A stretch of 64,000 nucleotides of DNA from Massilia antarctica (GTDB lineage Bacteria; Pseudomonadota; Gammaproteobacteria; Burkholderiales; Burkholderiaceae_D). The notes under the pieces were generated by a model, which ran no database searches, was not told the DNA's origin, and saw only the letters and a list, made by a program, of their open reading frames with translations. The position numbers were made by a program, and so were the translations under genes. Below, piece by piece: positions 33,668 to 43,491 of this stretch (positions are counted from its first letter, which is position 1; each line of letters begins with the position of its first letter). The DNA lies in the NCBI RefSeq assembly GCF_015689335.1, contig NZ_CP065053.1:5518001-5582000 (forward strand). Reading direction: 5' to 3'.

Positions 33668-33958
33668 TCAGCTGGCATAGAATTGGTCGGCAGTCGCTTT
33701 CAAACCGCAACCGGGGATGAATTGCTCAGATACGGTCAGGATGGCATACAGATTTTGCTTCAGCTCATCGGCTGAAAGCTCGCCGTCCTTGAGCGCCGTT
33801 TGCAGCAAGTGGAGAGCCATATCCGCAAGCAGTATCCTCTGCTTCTCCGTCCAGCCCGGATCACCGCGTACCGATCCGTGGCCGCGGTAGGCAGATTCGG
33901 TCAGGCCATGCGCCTTGCGGCCTAACACGACAATCTCATTCTTGATCGTTTCATCCAT
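33668..33958 (-). CDS. Hypothetical protein, 96 aa
   Basis: Unrecognised small protein. It appears helical, with an N-terminal MDETIKNEIVVLGRKAHGL, a helix LLADMALHLLQTALKDGELSADELK and a single Cys in FIPGCGL. No signal peptide or membrane segment. It is monocistronic, convergent with the hydrolase gene, and its start at ATG 33958 has AGGAAG upstream. Confidence 0.65.
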   Translation of the reverse strand: MDETIKNEIVVLGRKAHGLTESAYRGHGSVRGDPGWTEKQRILLADMALHLLQTALKDGELSADELKQNLYAILTVSEQFIPGCGLKATADQFYAS

Positions 33959-34121
33959 CGTACTCTTCCTGTTTTACGACATTGACGCCGCGTAGCGCGG
34001 CCCGGAGGCTGACACTGATGCCGCCGCCAGGGCAGCGGCAACGCAAAAGCTTATTTGATGATACATTTTCAATTTACGCAGGGCAACCTGTGCCGAACTT
34101 ACTTTCATGGATGAGACCCGC

Positions 34122-34577
34122 ATGAGCACTATTTGTATCCGTCAGGCCGTACTCGCCGATCTTGACGCCTTGTCAGTTTTATTCGATGGCTACCGCCAGT
34201 TCTACGGTCGCGAGAGCGATGTGGCGGCCGCGAAAAGGTTTTTGTCGGAGCGGATCGATCACGCCGAGTCCGTCCTCTTCATTGCCCATGAAGGAAGCGA
34301 TCCCATCGGCTTTGCGCAGCTGTATCCGAGCTTTTCGAGTGTTTCGCTCGGACGAATCTATATCCTCAATGATCTGTTTATCCACGAGTCGGGACGTCGC
34401 AAGGGTGTCGGAGCCGGCCTTCTTTCCGCTTCCATCGATTTCGCCAGGACAGCCGGGGCGATTCGTCTTGCGCTCTCGACCGCGAATACAAATACCAAAG
34501 CGCAAGCGCTTTATGAAGCACAAGGCTGGGAACGCGACGACGACTTTTTCTATATGTATCCGATACCGCAGTCCTGA
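34122..34577 (+). CDS. GNAT family N-acetyltransferase
   Basis: A 151-residue acetyltransferase. Motif A is DLFIHESGRRKGVGAGLLSAS (RRKGVG binds the acetyl-CoA pyrophosphate) and motif B is LALSTANTNTKAQALYEAQGW. ATG 34122 gives the usual MSTICIRQA start; ATG 34107 adds five residues. The 3' end overlaps the end of the opposite-strand GNAT gene by 28 bp. Substrate unknown. Confidence 0.9.
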   Translation: MSTICIRQAVLADLDALSVLFDGYRQFYGRESDVAAAKRFLSERIDHAESVLFIAHEGSDPIGFAQLYPSFSSVSLGRIYILNDLFIHESGRRKGVGAGLLSASIDFARTAGAIRLALSTANTNTKAQALYEAQGWERDDDFFYMYPIPQS

Positions 34578-35095
34578 GCCCCGATCCGCTTCCAGTACAG
34601 CAAGGTGCCCGTCAGGCCCCCATGGGGCTTGAGCGCATAGCCGGGAATCTCGCCGGCCAGGGTGAAGCCATGTTTCGCGTACAGCCCGGCAGCGCCGCCG
34701 TCGCTGGCGGTATCGAGTACCAGCAGCGTCTTGCCGCGTGCCACGGCAGCAGCCTCGGCAGCCTGCAGCAGGGCCGCCGCGATGCCGCGCCCACGGCAGC
34801 GCGGCAAGGTCATCATCTTGGCGATTTCCGCGCGGTGCGGCTGGTTGGGCGGGCAGTCGAGCAGCAGGCTGACCGTTGCCACCAGTTGCTCGTCCTCAAA
34901 CGCGCCGAACACGATGCGCTGGCCATCGGCCGCCGCTTGCAGCGCGCGTTCCCAGAAGGCCTGCGCTTCCGAGCGGGCCAACGGATGCATGAAGCCGACC
35001 GAGCCGCCCTGGGCGACCACCTCGGCCAGCAATCCCGCCAGGGTGTCGATGAGTGCCGGCGCCCCCGCCAGCGGACGAATGTGGATGTCGGGCAT
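34550..35095 (-). CDS. GNAT family N-acetyltransferase
   Basis: A 181-residue acetyltransferase with motif A RCRGRGIAAALLQAAE and a C-terminal YAKHGFTLAGEIPGYAL. The ATG at 35095 lies two bases after the stop of the XRE-cupin regulator, with AAGGAG inside the end of that gene, so the pair is an operon in which the regulator probably controls the enzyme. Substrate unknown. Confidence 0.9.
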   Translation of the reverse strand: MPDIHIRPLAGAPALIDTLAGLLAEVVAQGGSVGFMHPLARSEAQAFWERALQAAADGQRIVFGAFEDEQLVATVSLLLDCPPNQPHRAEIAKMMTLPRCRGRGIAAALLQAAEAAAVARGKTLLVLDTASDGGAAGLYAKHGFTLAGEIPGYALKPHGGLTGTLLYWKRIGAQDCGIGYI

Positions 35096-35097
35096 GC

Positions 35098-35670
35098 TCA
35101 ACTCCTTGCGAGAACAACCAGGTAACGGCAGGTGTCCGCGCCCTCATTGGCGATGGTCACCTCGGACGGCGGCCCGAAGCCGAGACAGTCGCCAGCCTCC
35201 AGGCGGTGTTGTTCGCCGCCCTCCACCACCGTCAGCGAGCCCGTCTGGACCCAGAGCGCCTGGCGGATATGCGCGTACGACGAGGCCGGCAACACCACCC
35301 TTTGGCCGGGCGGCATGTCGACCTGCACGATTTCCACGGGATGATCGGGGCGCGCATACACTTGCCGGCGGACATAGCCGCTATCCGGATCGCGCCAGAC
35401 GGGCTGCTGCGCCGCGCGCATGACGCGGCTGGCATCGTCGTGCCCTTCCGCACGCAGCAACAGGCCGGCCAGGGTAAGGTCGAAGGCGCCGGCCAGCCGT
35501 ACCAGGATGACCGCCGTGGGGCTGGTCTCTTCGCGCTCGATCTTGCTGATGGTGGCCTTGGCCACGCCGGAACGGGCTGCCAGATCAGCCAGCGACCAGC
35601 CGCGCGCGTCGCGCTCCAGGCGCAGCCGGCGGGCGATGGCAGCGCTTGTATCGTCTTTTATTGTATTCAT
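35098..35670 (-). CDS. XRE family regulator with C-terminal cupin
   Basis: A 190-residue regulator: an N-terminal lambda-repressor-type HTH (RLERDARGWSLADLAARSG, then KATISKIERE) and a C-terminal cupin sensor (VEIVQVDMPPGQRVVLPAS, LWVQTGSLTVVEGGEQHRL). This is the layout of PuuR/SutR-like proteins. ATG 35670 fits the family; the open frame reaches further into the operator region. It is cotranscribed with a GNAT gene. Confidence 0.93.
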   Translation of the reverse strand: MNTIKDDTSAAIARRLRLERDARGWSLADLAARSGVAKATISKIEREETSPTAVILVRLAGAFDLTLAGLLLRAEGHDDASRVMRAAQQPVWRDPDSGYVRRQVYARPDHPVEIVQVDMPPGQRVVLPASSYAHIRQALWVQTGSLTVVEGGEQHRLEAGDCLGFGPPSEVTIANEGADTCRYLVVLARS

Positions 35671-35672
35671 TT

Positions 35673-35688
35673 GTCCAATATAATGGAC
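35673..35688. promoter_or_regulatory. Inverted repeat over the regulator's promoter
   Basis: GTCCAATATAATGGAC is a dyad with 5-bp arms and a 6-bp spacer directly upstream of the XRE-cupin ATG, overlapping a TATATT -10-like hexamer on the minus strand. An autoregulatory operator is likely. Confidence 0.55.
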
Positions 35689-35720
35689 GACGCGAGGCAA
35701 TGCAAGCGTTTGTGGGCAAT

Positions 35721-35758
35721 AAAAAAGGCAGCGCCCGGAATGCCGGGGCTGCCTTTTT
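35721..35758. terminator. Bidirectional intrinsic terminator
   Basis: AAAAAAGGCAGC / GCTGCCTTTTT arms enclose a second short stem (CCCGG / CCGGG). A- and T-runs on both sides let it end the FadB-like transcript on the minus strand; the plus-strand direction has no gene upstream. Confidence 0.9.
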
Positions 35759-35777
35759 CAGTGGCGATATCGCTGGA

Positions 35778-37865
<2,088 letters not shown>

Positions 37866-37986
37866 GTCTCTTCCTTTGTTAGTGGGTTCAGCAGTCTTCG
37901 ACTATACATCATAATAGAACGGTCGTATTATTTTTTGTGAGGGGTGGTCAGGAGTTTTTCGGGGTTAACGGCGGATCGACGAACTT

Positions 37987-38064
37987 GGGTTCCCGCCTGC
38001 GCGGGAACGACGGTCTCAGGGGCAATGGTAGAAATATCCGTCGTTCCCGCGAAGGCGGGAATCC
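37987..38064. repeat. REP-like pair of inverted elements
   Basis: GGGTTCCCGCCTGCGCGGGA followed by ACGACGG (37987-38013) and its inverse, CCGTCGTTCCCGC then GAAGGCGGGAATCC (38038-38064), face each other 24 bp apart. Related elements occur at 43395, 47496 and 57412. Confidence 0.8.
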
Positions 38065-38083
38065 AAGTACGTCTCGCCGCCAC

Positions 38084-38788
38084 TCACACCTCCAACCACT
38101 CCTTCCGTACCCCAGCATCCCCCCTCAACTCCTGCGGCGTCCCCTCGAACACAATCGCCCCGTGCCCCATCACATACACCCGCTGCGAAATCTCCAGCGC
38201 AATAGCCAGTTTCTGCTCCACCAGCAGCACCGAAATCCCCTTCTCCTTGAGCGCCAATAAATACTCAGCCACCAGCGCCACGATCTTCGGCGCCAGGCCC
38301 TCGGTCGGCTCATCGATCATGATCAGGTCCGGATCGCCCATCAGGCTGCGGCACAAGGTCAGCATCTGCTGCTCCCCGCCCGACAAGAACCCGGCCGCCA
38401 CCGTGCGCCGTTCCAGCAGGCGCGGAAACATGTTGTACATGTCATCGAGCGCCCAGCGCCCGGTCACGCCCGTCTTCTTCTGCCCCAGGATGAGGTTCTG
38501 CTCCACCGTCAGGGTCGGAAAAATATCCCGGTTCTCCGGCACATACGCCAACCCCTTGTGCGCGATCTGGAACGCTTTCAATCCCAGCACTTCCTCCCCC
38601 TTGAACAGCACCGACCCGGTGGCACTGACCTGCCCCATCACCGCCTTGACCAGGGTCGAGCGCCCTACCCCATTGCGCCCCAGCAGGCTGACAATCTCGC
38701 CTTTTCCGATCTGCAGATCGACCCCGTGCAGAATATGCCCCTTGCCGTAAAACGCATGCAGCTCCTTAATCTCCAGAATGGCGCTCAT
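38084..38788 (-). CDS. livF: Branched-chain amino acid-type ABC transporter ATP-binding protein LivF
   Basis: A 234-residue ATPase of a Liv/HAAT importer. Walker A is LLGRNGVGRST (Gly-Arg where most have Gly-Lys, a notable change), signature LSGGEQQML, Walker B LIMIDEPTEGL and a switch His position replaced in the LLVEQ segment. Reading the Walker A codons, GRST has R in place of the usual K, which would matter for ATP hydrolysis; a sequencing or reading error should be excluded. The start overlaps LivG's stop by 4 bp. Confidence 0.93.
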   Translation of the reverse strand: MSAILEIKELHAFYGKGHILHGVDLQIGKGEIVSLLGRNGVGRSTLVKAVMGQVSATGSVLFKGEEVLGLKAFQIAHKGLAYVPENRDIFPTLTVEQNLILGQKKTGVTGRWALDDMYNMFPRLLERRTVAAGFLSGGEQQMLTLCRSLMGDPDLIMIDEPTEGLAPKIVALVAEYLLALKEKGISVLLVEQKLAIALEISQRVYVMGHGAIVFEGTPQELRGDAGVRKEWLEV

Positions 38789-39549
38789 GCGGCTTCCTCG
38801 CTGCCTTCGTGGCCCAGATAGGCCGCCTGCACGGCGCCATTCGAACGGATATTGGCCGGCGTATCGCAGGCGATCACCTCGCCGTACACCAGCACCGCGA
38901 TCTTATCGGCCAGCCCGAACACCACGCTCATATCGTGCTCCACCATCACCAGCGATTTGCCGACCGTGACCTTGCGGATCAATTCGACCGCCGCATCCGA
39001 TTCCGAACGGCTCATCCCGGCGGTGGGCTCGTCGAGCAGAATCACATCTGCCCCGCCGGCGATGGTGATGCCGATTTCCAGCGCGCGCTGTTCGGCATAG
39101 GTCAGCACGCCTGCAAGAACCTTGCGCTGGCGCTGCATGCCGATCTGCTCCAATACCTGTTCCGCGCGCTCATGGGCGTCACGCAGCCCGTTCAAACGCT
39201 GCCAGAACGAGTATTTATACCCGAGCGACCACAGTACCGCGCAGCGCAGGTTTTCATACACGGACAGCTTCTCGAACAGATTACTGATCTGGAAGCTGCG
39301 CGATAGTCCGAGCCGGTTGATCTCGAACGGGCGCAAGCCGCTGATGCTGTTCCCGTTAAGGCAAATATCGCCCGAGGTGATACCGAACCGGCCCGACACC
39401 AGATTGAACAAGGTCGATTTACCGGCGCCATTCGGGCCGATCACCGCCAGGCGTTCGCCTTTTTGCACGGTCAGGCTGGCGCCGCGGATAATTTCGGAGC
39501 GGCCGAAACTCTTGCGCACGTCTTTCAGTTCAAGTGCGGCCGTCGTCAT
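38785..39549 (-). CDS. livG: Branched-chain amino acid-type ABC transporter ATP-binding protein LivG
   Basis: A 254-residue ATPase with Walker A IGPNGAGKST, the Q-loop region and family signature LTYAEQRALEIG, Walker B VILLDEPTAGM and MVEHDM. It pairs with LivF under the LivH/LivM permeases. Overlaps its neighbours by 4 bp on both sides, so LivH-M-G-F are translationally coupled. Confidence 0.95.
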   Translation of the reverse strand: MTTAALELKDVRKSFGRSEIIRGASLTVQKGERLAVIGPNGAGKSTLFNLVSGRFGITSGDICLNGNSISGLRPFEINRLGLSRSFQISNLFEKLSVYENLRCAVLWSLGYKYSFWQRLNGLRDAHERAEQVLEQIGMQRQRKVLAGVLTYAEQRALEIGITIAGGADVILLDEPTAGMSRSESDAAVELIRKVTVGKSLVMVEHDMSVVFGLADKIAVLVYGEVIACDTPANIRSNGAVQAAYLGHEGSEEAA

Positions 39550-40823
39550 GCGACACCTCCACGCTGTTGTGCCACGATTTCCGCATTGACGTCACTCCAG
39601 ACTGCGACATATCCCGGCTGGAAGCGCCGGTAGCCCACCATGCCCGCCAGCAGCAAGGCGCCGGCCACCAGCCACGGCGCGGCCGATTTGGTGTCGATCG
39701 CCTGCCCGAAACGGGTCATGACGCTGCCGTTGGCCGAATCGAGGGTCAGGTGGTAGAGCATTTCGATGCCCATCACCATGCCCGCCAGGGCGACCAGCAC
39801 ACAGGCACCCACGGCCAGCAGCGGCTTCCAGATGCGCGCGAACTTGCGCGCGCCGGCGACCCGCAGCAGCATCAGGATCAGGCTGGCCAGCCCGGCCGGC
39901 GCATAGCGCACCAGCAAAACGAAGAACAGGCCCAGATACAGCTGCCACGCCGGCGTGAAGTCCGACAGCATCACCGAAAAGAAAACGCCGACGATGGTGC
40001 CGAGCAAGGGACCGAAGAAAAAGCCGATCCCGCCGATGAACACGAACAGCAAGATGCTGCCCGAACGGATGGCGCTGACGTTCTCGGCGCTGACGATCTC
40101 GAAGTTGATCGCCGACAGCCCGCCCGAAATACCGGCGAAGAAGGCTGACAGGATCAGGGTCAGGTAGCGCACCCATTGCGTGTCGTAGCCGATGAATTCG
40201 ACCCTTTCGGGATTGTCGCGCACGGCATTGGCCATGCGCCCGAGCGGCGTTTGCGTAAAGGCGAACATGGCCACCGTGCTGGCGAACAGCCACGCGGCGA
40301 TCAGGTAGTACACCTGCACCTGCGGCCCGTAGGTGATGCCCATGACGGCCACGCCGCGCACCCGGTTGGTGGTGATGCCGCCCTCGCCGCCGAAAAAGCC
40401 CGGAAACATCAGCGAGCTGGCAAACACCAGTTCCACCAGGCCCAAGGTGATCATGGCGAAGGTGGTGCCGGACTTCTTGGTCGTCACGTAGCCGAACAGC
40501 ACGCCGAAAGCCATCCCGGCCACGCCGCCCACCAGGGGAATGAGCGAGGTCGGCACAAGCGCGCCGATGCCGGTACTGTTCATCGCGTGGATCGCGAAGA
40601 AGGCGCCCAGCCCGGAATAGACGGCGTGGCCGAACGACAGCATGCCGCCCTGCCCCAGCAGCATGTTGTAGGACAGGCCGAAAATCATTACGGTGCCGAT
40701 CTGCGACAGGATCGACAGCGCCGCGCCCTTGCTGAAGATCAGCGGGGCCAGCACCAGGATCAGCGCGAAGCCGCCCCACACGAGGTAGCGGCCAAGGTTC
40801 AGCGGGGTGTAGGTGAGCCTCAT
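39546..40823 (-). CDS. livM: Branched-chain amino acid-type ABC transporter permease LivM
   Basis: A 425-residue permease with about ten hydrophobic segments. The family core GYNMLLGQGGMLSFGHAVYSGLGA (as SYNMLLGQGG, then SFGHAVYSGLGAF), GISGGLSAINFE and GIGFFFGPLLGTIVGVF is clear. It has an extra C-terminal part (about 340-425) with a further membrane segment, longer than the usual 320-360 residues. Second gene of the coupled LivHMGF set. Confidence 0.94.
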   Translation of the reverse strand: MRLTYTPLNLGRYLVWGGFALILVLAPLIFSKGAALSILSQIGTVMIFGLSYNMLLGQGGMLSFGHAVYSGLGAFFAIHAMNSTGIGALVPTSLIPLVGGVAGMAFGVLFGYVTTKKSGTTFAMITLGLVELVFASSLMFPGFFGGEGGITTNRVRGVAVMGITYGPQVQVYYLIAAWLFASTVAMFAFTQTPLGRMANAVRDNPERVEFIGYDTQWVRYLTLILSAFFAGISGGLSAINFEIVSAENVSAIRSGSILLFVFIGGIGFFFGPLLGTIVGVFFSVMLSDFTPAWQLYLGLFFVLLVRYAPAGLASLILMLLRVAGARKFARIWKPLLAVGACVLVALAGMVMGIEMLYHLTLDSANGSVMTRFGQAIDTKSAAPWLVAGALLLAGMVGYRRFQPGYVAVWSDVNAEIVAQQRGGVA

Positions 40824-41764
40824 TCGCGCGTCCCCATCAGGCCCTTGGGCCGGAAGATCAGAATCAGGACCAGCAGCAGGAACGGCAGGATGGCCGCGCT
40901 CTGCGAAATGGTCAGCTTGAGTACCTCGTAGCCGGGCGTGTCCATGGTGATGTTGGCGCCGATGCCGTTCAGGAGCGTCATCAAGGAATAATCGAGCGCG
41001 ACGGCAAAAGTTTGCAGCACGCCGATCAGGAGCGAGGCAAAAAAGGCGCCCGCCAGCGAGCCCATGCCGCCGACCACGACCACCACGAAGATGATGCTGC
41101 CGACCGTGGCGGCCATGCCGGGCTCGGTCACGAAAGCGTTACCGCCAATCACACCCGCCAGCCCGGCCAACGCGCAGCCGCCGCCGAACACCCACATGAA
41201 GATGCGCGGCACGTTGTGGCCGAGCGCCTCGACCGCATCCGGATGGGTCAGCGCCGCCTGGATCACCAGCCCGACCCGGGTGCGCGTGAGCACCAGGTAA
41301 ATTGCGGCCAGCATCGACAGCGCGACCAGCATCATGAAGCCGCGATAAATCGGGAAGCTGGTCGAGAACAGGGTGAACAGCGGTCCATCGAGCTCCTTGG
41401 GAATCGGATACGGCACCGCTGCCCGGCCCCACACCAGCTGGACCAGCTCGACCACGAGGTAGGACAGGCCGAAGGTGAACAGCAGCTCGGGAATGTGGCC
41501 GTATTTATGCAAGGGCCGCAGGCCGTAGCGCTCGACCAGCGCGCCGATCAGGCCGACAACGATGGGCGCGAGCACCAGCGCCGGCCAGAATCCGAGCACC
41601 TTGCTGATGGTGTAGGCAATGTAGGCGCCGAGCATGTAGAAACTGGCGTGCGCAAAGTTGAGCACGCCCATCATGCTGAAGATGAGGGTCAGGCCGGACG
41701 AGAGCATGAACAGCAGCAGTCCGTAACTGATCCCGTTCAGCAGGGTGAACAGTGTAAATTCCAT
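40820..41764 (-). CDS. livH: Branched-chain amino acid-type ABC transporter permease LivH
   Basis: A 314-residue permease beginning MEFTLFTLLNGISYGLLLFM, with FSMMGVLNFAHASFYMLGAY, GLAGVIGGNAFVTEP and VVVVGGMGSLAGAFFASLLIG typical of LivH. Start at ATG 41764; the frame is open upstream into a repeat-rich leader. First gene of the permease/ATPase set; the substrate-binding gene lies 261 bp upstream. Confidence 0.95.
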   Translation of the reverse strand: MEFTLFTLLNGISYGLLLFMLSSGLTLIFSMMGVLNFAHASFYMLGAYIAYTISKVLGFWPALVLAPIVVGLIGALVERYGLRPLHKYGHIPELLFTFGLSYLVVELVQLVWGRAAVPYPIPKELDGPLFTLFSTSFPIYRGFMMLVALSMLAAIYLVLTRTRVGLVIQAALTHPDAVEALGHNVPRIFMWVFGGGCALAGLAGVIGGNAFVTEPGMAATVGSIIFVVVVVGGMGSLAGAFFASLLIGVLQTFAVALDYSLMTLLNGIGANITMDTPGYEVLKLTISQSAAILPFLLLVLILIFRPKGLMGTRE

Positions 41765-41910
41765 AGAGGTCCGCAGGTTGGGTGGGCGTGCGCGGCCCAC
41801 CGTGGTCGGAAATACGAAGGGGGTGGACACGCGTGCCGCAGCGGGCTCGCCCACCCTACAGTGTTGCCGTGACACGGGCACCCGGCGTAGGGACGCCCGG
41901 CGTGAGGGTG

Positions 41911-41970
41911 CCGCTACGCCAGGCGCCGCTACGCCAGGGACCCCTACGCCAGGCGCCCCTACGCCGGGCG
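41911..41970. repeat. Four 15-bp tandem repeats between the binding protein and livH
   Basis: Units CCGCTACGCCAGGCG, CCGCTACGCCAGGGA, CCCCTACGCCAGGCG and CCCCTACGCCGGGCG are contiguous, followed by a partial unit (CCCC). They lie in the 261-bp gap 41765-42025, which has no gene; the remainder is GC-rich with possible hairpins. Confidence 0.85.
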
Positions 41971-42025
41971 CCCCGGACAGCGCCGGCCGGCTTGTGGCCG
42001 GGCGGCGCGCCCCTCGGTCGTGGCC

Positions 42026-43264
42026 TTAGGTCCCGGGCCGCTTCATCTGGCAGGAAGTCGGCTGGTTCGCCAGGTAGGCGTCGATCTTCTTTTCCATTTT
42101 CCAGCCGTAGCCGGTGTTTTCCTGGTCGTATTTGACATCCTTGCCGTTGGTCTTGGTCCAGGTGCCGATGAACAGTGGTTGCTGCAGCTGGTGGTCGGCC
42201 TTGTTCATGATGACTTCGCCGTTGATGCTGTTGAACTTGGCGCCTTCCATCGCAAACGCCACCTTGACCGGGTCGGTGCTCTTGGCCGCCTTGATGGCCT
42301 GGGCCAGCATGCCGATGCCGCTGTGGGTCTGGGCGGCGTAGTAATCGTCGTTGTATTTCTTCTTGTACGCTTCGACGATATCCTTGCCGAGGAATTTGTC
42401 GTTGTTGACCATCCAGTTGCCGACGATCTTGACGTGCTCGGCGCCGGCCGCGCCCATGGCGGTCGGCACGCCCGTGGTAATGCCGTAGTACGTGTAGAAA
42501 TTGGCCTTGAGGTCGGCATCCTTGGCGGCGCGGATCAGCAGGGCCAGGTCGGCGCCCCAGTTGCCGGTGATGACGGTATCGGCGCCGGAAGCCTTGATCT
42601 TGGCGATGTAGGGCGAGAAATCCTTGACCTGGGCGATCGGGTGCAGGTCGTCGCCGGCGATCTTGATGTCCGGGCGCTTGCGTTTCAGGTATTCCTTGGC
42701 GGCGCGGCTGACGGCCTGCCCGAACGCGTAGTTCTGGCCGATGATGTAGACACTCTTGATGTCCTTGTTGGGCGCCATATAGGACGTCAAGGCTTCCATT
42801 TTCATGTCGGAGTTGGCGTCGAAGCGGAAGTGCCAGAAGCTGCACTTGCTGTTGGTCATGTCTGGATCGATGGCCGCATAGTTCAGGTACACGACTTCCT
42901 TGCCGGGATTGCGCTCGTTGTGCTTGTTGATCGCGTCCAGCAGGGCCAGGCCGACGCCGGAGCCGCTGCCCTGGGTGATGTAGCGGTAGCCCTGGTCGAT
43001 GACGGCTTTGAGCTGGGTGAGCGATTCCTGCGGGCTGGCCTTGTTGTCGAAGCCCACCACCTCGATCTTGTGCTCGCCCGCCCACTTTTGCTGGGAAGCC
43101 ATATCGGCGATCAACTGGAAGCTTTTGAGCTGGTTTTGCCCGACCGGCGCGAAGGGCCCGGACAGAGGGTCGATGAAGGCAATCTTCACGGTATCGGCCT
43201 GGGCCGACGCCGACAGCAATGCAAACGATACAGCCAGTGTCAACGGGCGAATAGTCTTGATCAT
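42026..43264 (-). CDS. Branched-chain amino acid-type ABC transporter substrate-binding protein
   Basis: A 412-residue periplasmic binding protein (type I fold). Signal peptide MIKTIRPLTLAVSFALLSAS-AQA, then VKIAFIDPLSGPFAPVGQNQ, QGSGSGVGLALLDAINKHN and IIGQNYAFGQAVSRAAKEYL. It is upstream of LivHMGF on the same strand. Length and the SKCSFWHFRFDAN segment suggest a ligand other than leucine (such as aromatic or amide compounds), but this cannot be decided. A short MKRPGT tail ends the protein. Confidence 0.94.
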   Translation of the reverse strand: MIKTIRPLTLAVSFALLSASAQADTVKIAFIDPLSGPFAPVGQNQLKSFQLIADMASQQKWAGEHKIEVVGFDNKASPQESLTQLKAVIDQGYRYITQGSGSGVGLALLDAINKHNERNPGKEVVYLNYAAIDPDMTNSKCSFWHFRFDANSDMKMEALTSYMAPNKDIKSVYIIGQNYAFGQAVSRAAKEYLKRKRPDIKIAGDDLHPIAQVKDFSPYIAKIKASGADTVITGNWGADLALLIRAAKDADLKANFYTYYGITTGVPTAMGAAGAEHVKIVGNWMVNNDKFLGKDIVEAYKKKYNDDYYAAQTHSGIGMLAQAIKAAKSTDPVKVAFAMEGAKFNSINGEVIMNKADHQLQQPLFIGTWTKTNGKDVKYDQENTGYGWKMEKKIDAYLANQPTSCQMKRPGT

Positions 43265-43394
43265 GCGTCTCCATCCTTCTCTATTGTCTATGCGGGTCTG
43301 ATGCCCTTGCAGCGAGTGCTGCCCATCTGGTGCTTGAAACCTCTTCTTGAATGTTCGTCGTACGGCTGTGCTTCTCTACTACGTTGACCCAAGA

Positions 43395-43486
43395 GTCGTC
43401 GCCCCCGCGCAGGCGGGGGTCCAAGCTGGCTCCGTAGTCCGCGACGGCTCATCGAACTTGGGCCCCCGCCTGCGCGGGGGCGACGG
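43395..43486. repeat. REP-like pair of inverted elements
   Basis: GTCGTCGCCCCCGCGCAGGC GGGGGTCC (43395-43422) and an inverted relative ending GGGGGCGACGG (43457-43486) face each other in the gap between the acyl-CoA ligase and binding protein genes. The internal hairpins are CCCCCGC/GCGGGGG. Confidence 0.8.
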
Positions 43487-43491
43487 TTTGC

